A DNA stretch of 64,000 nucleotides, from NCBI GenBank assembly GCA_958295665.1, contig OY282558.1:355129448-355193447 (forward strand). Reading direction: 5' to 3'. Under the pieces are notes generated by a model. That model saw only the letters and a list, made by a program, of their open reading frames with translations. It was not told the DNA's origin and did no database searches. The position numbers and the translations under genes were made by a program. Positions 1 through 11,524 of this stretch are shown one piece after another. Source of the DNA: Tipula vernalis (taxonomy: Eukaryota > Arthropoda > Insecta > Diptera > Tipulidae). Every line of letters starts with the position of its first letter. The stretch's first letter is position 1.

Positions 1-144
1 ATTGATGTGACTAAAGTGTTTTCAATAAAGAGCCAGTTTTGTTGGTAAGTAAGTTCATTTTCGAAGCATACAATAACCGTAGTAACTGGATCTCCTATTT
101 TATTTTTATTCTGCTAAAGCAGCTGTTCTTTGCTGCCGTGATGA

Positions 145-479
145 CCGGTTTCACAAAAAAAAAAATGTCAATCTCCAATTAACTAATGTATTGCAGTTTT
201 CTTGTTTTATGAAATTTCGGTTTGTCTTACAATACAAATTCAATGTAAATTGGTCATATTTTTTTACATAGAAATGTTTATCCCTCAGCTAAATATTTAG
301 CTGGATAAAATTGGGCAATGAAATATTTAGCTCTTTAGGCAAAAATTGCATGTAAAAAATAAATCGAATTAGGTTGCTTTGAATTTACATAACATTATCA
401 AACTAACTTCAATTTCATAAAAGAACAAATAGGAAAAATGTTAGTTAAATGGAGATTGTCTCTTTTTTTGTGAAACCGG
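145..479. mobile_element. MITE-like inverted-repeat element
   Basis: The ends are inverted copies of each other. The left arm (145-185) starts CCGGTTTCACAAAAAAA and continues through ATCTCCAATTAACTA. The right arm (440-479) is its reverse complement with few changes. The interior is AT-rich with no coding potential and contains an 18-bp perfect palindrome at 286-303. The 335-bp length, terminal inverted repeats and absence of a gene fit a non-autonomous DNA transposon. No clear target-site duplication was found, so the superfamily is unknown. Confidence 0.6.
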
Positions 480-1000
480 ACAAGTAACTTTTATTATTTT
501 TAGAAGCATCATTCTAATGATCTGCTGTAATGGCTTTGTGTGCCTTGCTTCTTTGTGGTTTTTATATAACATTCTAACATTTTGTGGCAAATCAGAAATT
601 TTTCATCGAAAATCTTGTTTTCTCTTCTCTTGATCCAAGTAGATTACTCTATTTTGTACAACAAGTGTCCAGGAGATTGGGATCAGATAATTAAGAAATA
701 TCATTTTTAATAACATTTTCTTAGTCCCCAAAGAAGTTCTGCCGGTTACTTTGTAAGTTACATTTTTTGGAATTGTTTATTGTCTACTATGCCAATTTGC
801 AAACCATTACAACAGGTAGCCAAAACCTTTCGGTGAAATATTTCTAATTTAAGGTTATTTGAAGCTGTCCGTTGCAGAGGAAGTACGAGTTAATTCTGAT
901 TAGATTTTTAAGGTGAGCATCCGAAAAAATCCCAACCATATTACTACAGGCTATTTCCCGGTGATTAAAATTTTTTATTTATTAGTATTATTGAAAACAC
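480..1000. other. AT-rich spacer, no gene seen
   Basis: AT-rich sequence with no usable reading frame, repeat or recognisable element remnant. Confidence 0.5.
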
Positions 1001-2383
1001 TGAAAATATTGAAAGCTTCTATTATGAATTGAACGTTAAGTTTGGGTGGAGTTGAGTAGTGGTTGAATTAGGAGTAAGTGAGTAGATAAGCAGAATTTAA
1101 TATAAGCTGGTTTAAGGATTGAGGGTTGATTTAGACGTTAAGGATTGAGTCTTTTATCCACAGTAGATCTTAGGGTTGAGTTGGGTTTTATTTTCGAGTT
1201 GAGTTGTAGTTAAGTTATAGTTTAGAAAGAGGTCAATTGAGGGTTGAATTAGAATTAGCTTCAGTTGGGTTCATTTAGGCATTTCGGAGTTGGGTTGGGC
1301 GTAACTTTGAGATTGATTTAAAGGCTGAGTAGCAGATCGTATCAACGTTGAGTTTATGATTTACTAGTGCTGAGTTGGGGTTGAGTTGGAGTTCAATTGG
1401 AATTAAATTGAGTAGGAGTCAACAGTTAAGTTGGGATACTATTTAGGGTTGTGTTGATGGTTGAGTTGGAAGTTAGCTTGAGTTGCTTTGAATTGAGTTC
1501 ATTCCCGAATCTAGTTTTTGGAGTCGCTTTGAGTTAAAGATTGACTTTGCCATTGAGTTTGTGGTTAAACTGAGGGTTGAGTTGGGGTTGAATTAGAAGT
1601 TGAGTTAGGATTAAATTGATTTTATAGATATATGAAGTTTTCAAACCTTGTTGGTTTAGGAGTTTAGTTTGGGGGTTGAGTTAAGGATCCAGTTAGTGTT
1701 GAACAGAAGTTGAGTTGAGGTTTAATACGCGGTACAGTTGCGGATTTATTTGAGAGTTTTTTGTTGAGTTTTAAGTTATCTTCAGTTAAGCGCATGTTGA
1801 TTTGGGTATTGAATAGGTCGTTGAGTTTGTGGTTGAGTTGGAGTTGATTAGGGTTCGGTTCCTCAGTTCAGTTGGGGATTTAGTTCGGAGTTGAGTTGAG
1901 ATTTAGCTTGATTTGTTCTGAGTTATGTTCATGTGTGTTTATAGTTTTTTGAATGGTGTTGATTTGACGATTGAGTTATTTTGGAGTAAGATGTAGAGTT
2001 ATGGTTATACCATGGGATTAAGTTGAGAAATTATTTAGGAGTTTAGTCTGGGTATGAGGTGGTAGCTTTCGAACCGAGTTGATTTAGAGTTGAGTTCGAG
2101 TTGGGGTTTAATAGGATATGAGCGGAAGCTGAGTTGGATTTAAATGATATTTTGGTTGGGGAATTATTTGAGGTTTTCGAGTTGAAGGATTGAGTTGGCC
2201 ATTGTATACGGAGTTGAGTTGATTTTTGAGGTTTGGTTCGAGCTAAGTTAGTGGAGTAGGGATTGAGTTAGGGTGCGTTGGGATTGAGTAAGGAGTTAGG
2301 CTAAGGGTTCATTTGAAAGTTGATTTGGCGATTGAATTGAGGGATGGGTTGGCGGTTAGTTTGGTGAATGTGTTTAGGATTGT
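1000..2383 (+). repeat. Degenerate TTGAGTT-rich G/T array
   Basis: About 1.4 kb is dominated on the plus strand by variants of TTGAGTT, GTTGAGTTGG and GGGTTGAGTT at irregular spacing of about 8-20 bases. It is strongly asymmetric: the plus strand is rich in G and T and poor in C. No fixed period is visible by eye, so this is a cryptically simple or decayed satellite-like tract, not a clean array. It continues beyond the LINE insertion at 4277 onward, so the LINE landed inside it. Confidence 0.7.
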
Positions 2384-2502
2384 TTTTTTTTTTTTTTTTT
2401 TAATTTAAAATAAATTTAATTTATTCATTTTATGTAATTACAATCTAGTCTCCTGGACTAATGAGCAATTTGTTTCTGACTTAATTTACTAACTTAAATT
2501 AA

Positions 2503-2875
2503 AATTTGGCGATCAATTTCAGCAAAGGAAATATTAGGAAACTTGTGAGTTTTCTCTCAGGTCACTGTAACCTGAGATATCATTTGAACAAAATGAACCT
2601 GTCCACAGAGACGGAGTGCCGACTCTGTTTGGAAGAAACAGAAACCGCAGAACACATACTATGTGAGTGTGTTGCTCTGTGCACACGGAGGTGGATTCAT
2701 TTTGAAGAGAGGTATCTGACCCCGGAGAAATGTAAATTGGCCTCTATAAATAGCATTCTCGCCTTTATTAGAGAGGTGGAGAAGCTCCTGGAGTAACAGT
2801 ACCCAACAGCACAAAAGATCTTTTAGGTCGTAGTGCTAGCCGCTTTTGGGCAGGGACGAAAAAAAAAAAAAAAAA
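2503..2875 (+). mobile_element. 3' fragment of an RNase H-type LINE nested in jockey
   Basis: A plus-strand, severely 5'-truncated non-LTR element. It encodes the C-terminal part of ORF2 (about 2503-2796, stop TAA), then a 3' UTR and a poly-A run at 2859-2875. The peptide carries a CxxC...HxxCxC zinc-knuckle motif (CRLC ... HILCEC), as in the region after RNase H in LOA-, R1- and I-type elements. It is flanked by a direct repeat (AA)CTTAAATTAA at 2491-2502 and 2874-2885, which places the insertion in the 3' UTR of the older minus-strand jockey copy. The clade is inferred from the C-terminal motif only. Confidence 0.85.
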
Positions 2876-2960
2876 CTTAAATTAATCTTTGGCTTCTTCC
2901 CATTCACAACACATCTTTGTTGTGGATTTTAGATCAGCATAATGCTGCTTAAACTGACAA

Positions 2961-4276
2961 TCACACCAGCTCAAAAGGTTTGGTTCTTTTAAGTCTGCGA
3001 ACTAAATTCGTGATGCTTAGGAGCTGAGTTGCCTCAATGTTCACATGTTGGCGGAGCCTTTCTTCACGTCTCCGTGCTTTTTCCTGGATTTTATTTAAGA
3101 TGAGGTTCATTTTAAGGTCCCTATGAAGGTCATTGTTCCTAACATACCAAGGTGCATCAACGATGTTCCTTAATACCATATTATGAAATCTTTGGATGAT
3201 ATTTACGTTGCTTTGTTTGGTACAACCCCAAAGCTGAATACCATAAGTCCAAATCGGTTTCAATATTTGCTTATAAAGTAGAAGCTTGTTGTATGTTGAT
3301 AAAGAAGAGTTCCTTCCCATCAGCCAGTACATTTTTCTGTATTTAAGTCTTAATTCTTCACTTTTCTTCTTGACGTGTGCTTTCCATCGTAGTTTAGCAT
3401 CCAGGGTCATGCCGAGATACTTAGCTGTGTTCGCATGCGGTATTATTTCCCGATTTATGGTAATCGGAATATGTTCGATTCGTCTGTTTGTAAAGTTGAT
3501 GTGAACTGATTTAGCTTCATTTAGTTTTATTCTCCATCTTTTTGTCCATTTATATATTTGAGTTATAGCTGATTGTAACTTCTGTGTTGATTCTTCGTTG
3601 CATTTTGCAACAGCTAAGATCGCCGTATCATCTGCAAAAGTTGCCACTGTGTTGTTTTCTAATGTAGGAAGATCATAAGTATATAGTAGGTATAAAACCG
3701 GCCCTAATACACTGCCCTGTGGAACTCCTGCATTGATTTCTTTCAATTCAGAAAATGTATCATCTAACTTAATCCTGAAGAACCTATCTTTCAAGTATGA
3801 TTCTAGTATCTTAGCAAATTGCATTGGTAGAAGATTCCTTAACTTGTGGTTAAGTCCTTCATGCCACACTCTATCAAACGCTTGTGCAACGTCTAGAAAT
3901 ACTGTTGAACAGACTTTTTTCTCCTCTAATGCTTTCTCAATTATACTGGTTATTCTGTGTACTTGATCAATTGTTGAGTGTTGGTTGCGAAAACCGAACT
4001 GATGATTTGGGATCAAGTTTTTACTCTCGATTATCGGATTTAATATTTTTACCAGAAGCTTCTCAAAGAGTTTGGACATGACTGGCAATAGCGAAATTGG
4101 CCTATAAGACGATGTTATGTGTGGTGGTTTCCCAGGTTTTGGGATCATAATTACTTCTGCAATTTTCCATAAGCTTGGTACACATTTGATTCTAAATGCT
4201 GCATTTATAAGATTGGTGAGTTTCACCAGAGCTTTCCTTGGCAGTTCTTTTAAGATTTCTGCAGTAATAAGATCGG
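2961..4276 (-). CDS. Jockey-type reverse transcriptase (ORF2, 5'-truncated)
   Basis: This is the C-terminal half of a LINE ORF2 that would reverse-transcribe the element's own RNA at a nicked target. The frame is open from the truncation point at 4276 to a stop at about 2961. Visible RT blocks, numbered from a GTG at 4226, are SYRPISLLP near residue 40, the palm motif FLDVAQAFD at 110-118, GVPQGSVLGP at 167-176 and the catalytic FADD at 197-200. No RNase H follows, as expected for the jockey clade. The endonuclease and ORF1 are absent because of 5' truncation. No internal stop or frameshift is seen, so the insertion is fairly recent, but it cannot be autonomous. Confidence 0.9.
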
Positions 4277-4370
4277 GTTTAGGATTGTGTTGCGATTTAG
4301 TTTTATGTATAGTTGTAAATTGAATTGTATTATGAGCTGTAGATTGAGATAATTTTTATGGATTAAATTT
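4277..4370 (+). repeat. Continuation of the TTGAGTT array beyond the LINE
   Basis: After the jockey insertion the G/T-rich, TTG-rich composition resumes for about 90 bases and then fades into ordinary AT-rich DNA. It starts with the second copy of the 12-bp target duplication. Confidence 0.6.
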
Positions 4371-6008
4371 CTGATCAACACGTGAAGTTTCTACCCTTTG
4401 TACTTTTTTGTGTTTTAAGTTTCATATGAGCAACATATGTCAATTCAAACATGTCAAATATGCAATTATTCGTATCACTAATAACCTCATTTTAAAGTTT
4501 TTCGGAACTAACCGCCTGGAAAGAAATAGATATTTTTGATGAATATTTCGGTAAGTTTTCAACAAATTCGGATGTCATTTGTAGGAGCCAGATAAGTCCT
4601 ATTGAATAAAGCTTACACATGTAAACCCAATCCGTACTCGGTATAAATTGAACTCTCAACTCTCACCAAAAACTGGCGCACAAACTTTTCAGTTATTTTG
4701 TTGCTTCGAAATGCAAACGTTTAATTGAAACATATAAACCTAAAAACACTACTGCGGAATATCATAGTATGGTCAAATAGGCTCAGGACTTGATTGGTAA
4801 CAGTTTCAAAACTTTAAATAACTCGATCCTAACTCAATATTTTTTACAGATACTAAACTTACTACACAATACTTGATTTCACTATTTTTTCAATTGTTAC
4901 CACTCTTTCAATGGTTAAATTAAATTAAGCCTGACTCTCAAATAATTGTTTCTAACACATCCCAAATACTTCGATAACTAAATACATGAATCTCCTAGAA
5001 AGTGCATTGTCTTTGATGAGGATCTGTACTTTCTATTAAAATAATAATAATTCAACTTAATTTGGGGTTGAATAGGTGATGTATTGCTGAATATTCATCT
5101 CTTATAGCCATGAAATCACTGCCTCTCTATTATTATTATTTTTTCAGATTATAAGCGAAGAAGTACAATTTTTTAACCGGCATATTCGAACAGTCTTGCA
5201 ATAACAGATTTTATGACCTCAACGCAAATTCCGCCTTTGAAGATGACAAAGAGATCATTGACGCCTGTCAATTTACAAAATCAAGTAAAAATTATTCAGC
5301 ACCAGGTATTTCCATTAAATTTGGGAATTGCAATTAAAACATAACAATTCAATATTCGTGATTAAAGAAGTAGCTGTAATTTTGGTCTACTCTTCGGTTT
5401 TGTTTAGTGAGTCCTTTGATCTGATTCTAGGCAACCTTGTCTGAAACAAGATAAAGTCTAAAAGAGTTACAAGCAAATTATATTCACCTGTCTAAGGCCT
5501 GGTTCTCCACGTAAATTAATATTTTGGAGCCGGCTCAATGCTAAAATTTTGGCGATTATCCTCGAATTTTTAGTCATCTGGGTTTAAATTGGAGAAACGT
5601 TATACAGAATTGATACAGATTCTTGATCGCGTTCTAGAATACATTGGCTCATTGGTCAATAAATATTCCTTTTGTGACCACTAGAAATAAAATCAACATT
5701 TTGGATCTCAAACTATGGTGTACCTTCAATTTGACATTTTCGACGTAACCGTCATAATAAGTCACCAACCAGCTGCAAAGCATTTAAGCGGGCGAATTTT
5801 TAAATAGTTAAATATACTATGGAAATAAGTATTGTTCTCAAGGTTATAAATATTATCAGCCACTCTTTTGCTTATTGTGATGCTAAGAGGTTTAGCAACT
5901 CATGGTAGAATTGATTTACGCGCCATAGAAAGGATAAGTCTTTAGTGCAAGTTCTCGGCAGAACTAAGCATTTTTCAGATCTTTATAAAGCGAAATAAAT
6001 TTTGATTT
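4371..6008. other. AT-rich spacer, no gene seen
   Basis: No coding region, element end or ordered repeat could be supported on either strand. Confidence 0.5.
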
Positions 6009-6970
6009 ATTGTGGCGAAGCAACCCAATACCTCTGCCATAAAAGACACAGCCCAACTCAAAGCTTTCTTAAGAATATTGAATTTTTACTATAACTTCGT
6101 CGACGATTCTTCGTTGACGGCCCAGAAGAGTAGTATTGTCTTTGACATGGGAGCTAACTCCTAAACTTTTATTGAAATCAACTGCTATATGTCTCACAGT
6201 TTAATCCATATTTTGGTTTAGATTATTCGGCGATATATCGGTGGTCAAGGCGAGTCAAATTTGCCTAAATTTTGTCGTAACATCACGATTTTATCAGTAG
6301 TCAGTAACATTTTGTTGCATACTCACACTTGGTATATTTTATCAATGCCAGGGTTGGTTTTTTTGAATCAAGATTCAAACTTAACTCTAGTTACTCGCCA
6401 GAACATCAAGCCATATTAGAATACAGAATTAGATATAAACCCATGAAACTGTCATGCTTTGCCGACAACTTGCCTAGGGGAGCTATAAATTGCCCATCGA
6501 ATCTCTGTCGCCGGCATTCCTGATAAAAATCTTTGGGCCTATTTCCTTACTTTCAGAAAATGTCTGAGTTCTTTGTAATATGAATGACCACGTCTCAATG
6601 AAATTACTCTGATTCGATTAAAGCAACTAATTTTAATATTGTGGCGAAGCAACCCAATACCTCCACCACAAAAGGACACAGCCCAACTCAAAGCTTTCCT
6701 AAGATTATTGAATTTTTACTATAACTTCGTCGACGATTCTTTGTTCACGGCCCAGAAGAGTAGTATTGTCTTTCACATGGGAGCTAACTCCTAAACTTTT
6801 ATTGAAATCAACTGTTTGTCAATTTGCCCATCGAATCTCTGTCGCCTACATTTCTGATAAAAATCATTGGTCCTATTTCCTTATTTTCAGAAAATGGCTG
6901 AGTTCTTAGTAATATGGATGACCACCTCTCAATGAAATCATTCTCATCCGATTAATATAACTAATTTTAA
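6009..6970. repeat. Tandem duplication, second copy internally deleted
   Basis: Copy 1 spans 6009-6637 and copy 2 spans 6638-6970. The first ~176 bases of each (6009-6184 and 6638-6814, starting ATTGTGGCGAAGCAACCC) and the last ~150 (6488-6637 and 6821-6970) match closely. About 300 bases present in copy 1 (6185-6487) are missing from copy 2. The end of each unit resembles the start of the neighbouring gypsy LTR, so the unit may be element-derived. No coding function was recognised. Confidence 0.75.
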
Positions 6971-7256
6971 TAAAACTGTATATTCACTAGAATAAACTAG
7001 CCAATTCTGGGTAGTTAGAAAAATAAAATTAGCCCAATCATGTTTATGCTGCAAGGGAAATTAAGATTAATTTATTAGACTTCATTCTTTTCAGCCATCC
7101 AAGGTCCCAATATCAAATAAATCCACAGCAGAATAAATCCTCGAGGAGGAAAGACAATAACTTTGCTCCTCCTGGTAGGTTGAATTGAAAAGCCCCTTTT
7201 CTGTATCCGACCACCGTCCTCGCGGGCAAACCCCAAACACTTAACCATCGGAAATG

Positions 7257-8250
7257 CATGTTTGTAATCGACACTGGTGCAACAGTGAGCAGAAAATTTC
7301 AAAGGAAAACCGTATAACAATGTAATTTACTTATATCATATACGAATAGAACATGAAAGTAGAAGACACTCCCTTAAAATACTCGGTTGGGTGGAACGAA
7401 AGCCAAATTGGCGAATTGATCCAAAGATTTTTGAAAGGCAGTTGGCTACCAAATTTTTGTCCGAGCATCGCAATTTTTGCTCGTTTTCCTCGAGACTAGA
7501 AAAACACGGTATTACTGAAATATCACTAATGGATATCGGAAACCCCAAACCACTTCGTAAAGTGCCTAGAACGAAAGGTGTCATTGAACCAGCCATTAGC
7601 TCCTGGTACTCCCCAATCGTACTCCTCAGGCAGAAAATTGGATCATTGAGACTCTGTGTCGGATGGGCGTAACACAGGATGCAACGAAGGTATTTGTGTA
7701 TTTTCTACTCTTGATTTGGGATTTGGCTACTGATAGATCGATCCCGATACAAAGGGCCGACCAAATACATCGTTTTCAGAGGGGAAAGGTCTTTGGCAAT
7801 CCACTGTCATGCTGTTTAGCCTTTGTAATGCCCTGACCACGTTCTCGAGACAAATGAGGTATTGGTTATATTGCCGGAGCAAACAGAAAAGAACTAGTTG
7901 GCAAGATGAGGTTGGTCCGAAAGACTGCGAATAGGGAATTTCAAGCTGAATCCGAAGAGGTGCCGTTTATTCAAACGGTAAGTTGATTAACTCGAGTACA
8001 TCTTGAGCAGCAAGGGAATCCGAACTAACCCAGCTAAAGTAGCAACTATTCCGGATTGGCTACGCTCAGACGGAAAGACCGGTGCGTAGCTTCCTTGGCC
8101 TTTGTTCCTAATCTTTTCAACAAAAAATTCGATTCCATAGCCTTCCAAGCCATTATTGGACCACGGACCATGCGTCACTAGCATGATTGCTAAACTTCAA
8201 AAACCGAAACGTCAAGTCCCCTGCTGGATTGAAACTCTACTGCAATAAGA
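7257..8250 (+). pseudogene. Gypsy protease and reverse transcriptase remnant
   Basis: The aspartic protease signature DTGA is encoded at 7270-7281 (MFVIDTGATVS). At 7391-7672 a frame reads like the N-terminal RT of Ty3/gypsy Pol, including KGVIEPAISSWYSPIVLLRQK and GSLRLCV. Further on, other frames give YFLLLIWDLA near 7700 (from the usual FSTLDL palm block), LNPKRCRLFKR near 7950 and KVATIPDWLRS near 8035. At least several frameshifts and stops separate these blocks and the YxDD region is not intact. It is a non-functional pol fragment. Confidence 0.8.
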
Positions 8251-8289
8251 TTTCAAGATCTAATGTCACCGAGTCATGATTCATTGAAA

Positions 8290-9290
8290 TGCGAATGCCT
8301 GCAACAGGAAGATATGGCGAGGAGGCCATCGCACTGCCAATAATCATCAAATTATATTGGGCACAATGGCGTTTCATAATACTTCATGGCCTCCTTAAAT
8401 GGAAATTTTAATCGGCTGATGGGAACCAAATATTGATCAAAGAGATTTTACCTGACACCCACGATAGGAAAACCTTTCGACGCTTTTACTTAGCGAAAAC
8501 CAAACAGCGAATTCGAGGAAAATTTTATTGGACGGGCAGGGTCCAGAAGATCGAATGGTGGTACCGAAAACGCAACGCCTGTACCGGCCCATGCCGCTAA
8601 ACACATGATTGTTTGAAACTTAATGTGCTTGGCCCCTTTTCGGGCCTTCATCCAATTACCGGTAAAAGAAACCGTTATGCTCTAGTCATCTCGGACATAT
8701 GGCACTCAAGAGCGGTATCGCATCCCTCTCGAAATTCATTCGGGCCGAGACCAAAATTTTGAGCTTGAAGTATTCAAGAAGACGATGAAATTTCTCGGTA
8801 CGAAGAAAACGAGAACGAACCCTTTGGCACCTACAATCTGACGGTATGGTCGCACGCGTTCATTAACAAAAATCCGGGTAATTGGGACCAGTTACTCAGT
8901 GTTTATCGAGCAGGGACTAGAACTGCGGCTGGCTGGTTATTTTTTGAGTGAATCATCTCTCTACAAAATGGATTGAGTGCATTCATGGATTCGCTTGCAA
9001 GCATTTAAACATTTCAACAAATTGAAAGGCGAAACATTTCGACTCTAAAGCGAACTCAGGCCAGTTCAGTGTGGCTGCACAATGTTATCAAAGGAATAAA
9101 AGGTTGCCCAAATATTCCAGTGCTGTTCGGATAGACCATACGAGATTATCGGGAAGCTATATCGTTCAGCTTCCAAGTCAGTGACTGTTCCAATAAAGAA
9201 ACCTTTGCGAAAAGCAAAAGTTGTGCACGTCGATTGATTGGACCCTTATCATAGTAATATATCACCATGATAAATCGCGATGCGGCTTCA
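8290..9290 (+). pseudogene. Gypsy integrase remnant
   Basis: Integrase-like blocks follow the RT in the normal pol order: the zinc-binding region (about 8330-8600, FYWTGRVQ), the core start (NVLGPFSGL then YALVISDIW near 8620-8700), a degraded middle, and the C-terminal GPY/F-like module (DRPYEIIGKLY near 9125-9160) with KVVHVD and DPYH near 9220-9250. Stops and frameshifts interrupt all blocks. The catalytic Asp/Glu set cannot be read in one frame. Confidence 0.75.
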
Positions 9291-9440
9291 TACTTCAGAA
9301 GGGGCAGTATAACAAATGTGAATTCCGATCCGATTAATACAACCAATTGTGTGTAATTAAGCTTTTTGATGCATTTGAAATGATGAGTGGTTTATTAGTC
9401 TTCCTTCTCTTGAGCCATCGAAAGCCAGTCCCAATATTTT

Positions 9441-11270
9441 TAGTTGTTAGAATCTTGATATGGGAATGTTTATGTTTGTTTTGTACATATCTACAAGTTA
9501 ATGTTATACATGATTGTACATGACGAAACTCAATATGTTTCATTTCCCTAAAATGCTTTTTTCATTATTGCTTGTATATGGGGTTACTGATCCATAATCA
9601 AATTGAATTCATATTCAATCTAAATATTCAAAACGACAACTGCTCTGTATACACTGTAAATGTCACCTAAAATACCATATTTTTCAAAACTTTATCTCCA
9701 AAATATGCACAAAAAAAAAATGGATAAAAATTGTCCGTTGTTATCAATTTCTAACCTTTGGTTTAATTTTATTCAGCAAAACGTAAGCATACAACATCAA
9801 AAAATTGAAAATCTGCTGTACTTTAGGTTTTTTTCGGATACAACTCAATTTCACAAATTATCCAATCGTAGCAATTGAAAAATGTGTATGCATACACAGA
9901 AAGAATATCATTTTAGCATTGAATGGTTGGTACAATATTGGAGAAGAGCTTAAAAAATGTATCCTTTATCCTTTTTTTTTTGTTTTTGTAATATGTTTTG
10001 CATAAGTAAAATTATTAAATTTTGGGATAATAAAAAACGTCGGATTTATTTATTTTTTGTTCTATAAAGATCGCAAACAAACAAAAAATTGTTGTATTGA
10101 AAATAGATATTAGAAATCATGCTTCTGTTATAATAAGCGCACACAAAAGTTTAGTTTATATGAAACGAATGACTTTACATATTATAATCTGGGAATATAG
10201 AAAAAATAATTTCTGTGTTCGGTTTTTGGTATGTATAACCATGAAACCAGAGAGAAAGGGGATGGAACAAAAAAAAAGTTTTATTCTGTCGATTCCGTTC
10301 GTTCAATCGATTTGGGTCAAGTTTTTTATTTTATTTATTTTTTGATTGTGCTTTTTTCTAACCATGTTATATAATGTACATTATATCCAAAGCAAATAAG
10401 TTTTTGTCGATCAAAATTTCGTTTTAATTTTCGATTCGAGAGTCTGTTGTAAGTGTGCGGTTATATAATATAGTAACAAAAAAAAAACTTTATCTTTAGA
10501 AATGGTTCAGTAATAATATGATAATTTATGCCGGTTGGTTTTTTTGATTATTCGTTTCAGGCAGTCACAACAAAGAAATATTTTATTTAATCAAGCCACG
10601 GAATTTGTCGGTTCAACTGTTGTTAATTAAAAAAGTAAACAAATAAGATGCTAAGCTTTTGCTTAATTGACTCTGTCTAAGTTATTTCACTTGTGATTTA
10701 ATTGCTAAATATTGATAGACTATTAAATATTGGTCATGGCTTTTGATTTGATCAACAAATAATATTTTTTCTAGGGGATTAAGCTTATCCTAGTTTCCAT
10801 TCTATAAGAAAAATCTTTATTTACAGTTTCACAGTTATTTTGTTTGCATATTTTGTTCCTTCAGGATGATGTTAGTGCAGGAAAATATTAGTGGAAATAT
10901 TATTTTTAGAATTTTTTTTTTTATTTGTCGCTTTTGAATCATATCATCGTAACAAAGGCATTCGAAATGGAAACCACGATATGTTATTAGATCTTCAAAA
11001 TTTAACATGTTACCGATTTTTGCCAGGCCGGTCAGTTTTTGTCTACGAAATTAATATTTTATTTCCCAAGGCAAGTACTAAATTCTTATACTTTTCTATC
11101 CCATATTGACGTACTACCAGTTTCACAGATAATTGGAGAGGCAAATCGTACAACAGCCGGTAGAAGCAACCAAAAACAAGTTTATTTATTTATTTATTCG
11201 ACTACTAGGATAACTTACAGTATAGCACTTCTTATTGGATATCACAACCACATGTAATGTGTGCTTAATA

Positions 11271-11273
<3 letters not shown>
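9441..11273. other. AT-rich spacer with A/T runs
   Basis: Very AT-rich DNA with several poly-A and poly-T runs. Short open frames have no recognisable protein similarity. Nothing functional is supported. Confidence 0.5.

Positions 11274-11305
<32 letters not shown>
11274..11305. repeat. (AT)n microsatellite
   Basis: Sixteen uninterrupted AT units, lying just downstream (in element sense) of the minus-strand LINE RT remnant. Some CR1-like elements end in simple repeats, so it may mark the 3' end of that element. Confidence 0.9.
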
Positions 11306-11307
<2 letters not shown>

Positions 11308-11524
11308 TCAGTTTATGAATATAAATCAATTAATTAATTAAATAATATAATCATAATAAACAAACATTAGATCAAAAATTAGACTTGTGAAAAAATAAGA
11401 TTAACTAAATTCAATTTTTAAAGGAAAATAAATCAAACTAACAGAATTATTATAGACATTTAAAGACCAAAATCCAAATGGACAGCAAGAATAAGTTAAT
11501 AAATTAATATTGTTAAACACAGCG

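Larger units (their letters stand above)
2384..4276 (-). mobile_element. 5'-truncated jockey-clade LINE with target duplication
   Basis: A minus-strand non-LTR retrotransposon copy. Its poly-A tail is the T run at 2384-2401 and its 5' end is cut at 4276 inside ORF2. It is flanked by a 12-bp direct repeat, GTTTAGGATTGT, at 2372-2383 and 4277-4288, the expected result of target-primed reverse transcription. The insertion lies within the TTGAGTT array. Its 3' UTR is interrupted by a second LINE fragment at 2503-2875. Confidence 0.9.
6909..9440 (+). mobile_element. Decayed Ty3/gypsy retrotransposon
   Basis: Plus-strand protease, RT and integrase remnants lie between two diverged LTR-like sequences. 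The 5' copy (about 6909-7115) and 3' copy (about 9306-9440) share ATCCGATTAATA followed by a TTTATTAG...AGCCATC...CCCAATAT block. A purine-rich tract (AGAAGGGGCAGT) precedes the 3' copy at about 9297. Stops and frameshifts are scattered through the pol region, and gag is not recognisable. LTR limits are approximate and no target duplication was identified. Confidence 0.75.

Noticed and set aside
1000..2383. CRISPR-like or regularly spaced array
   Set aside because: The TTGAGTT units are too short, irregular and degenerate, and the sequence is clearly eukaryotic.
6329..6523. Plus-strand 64-codon frame inside the tandem duplication
   Set aside because: Most of it falls in the stretch deleted from the second copy, and no similarity was recognised.
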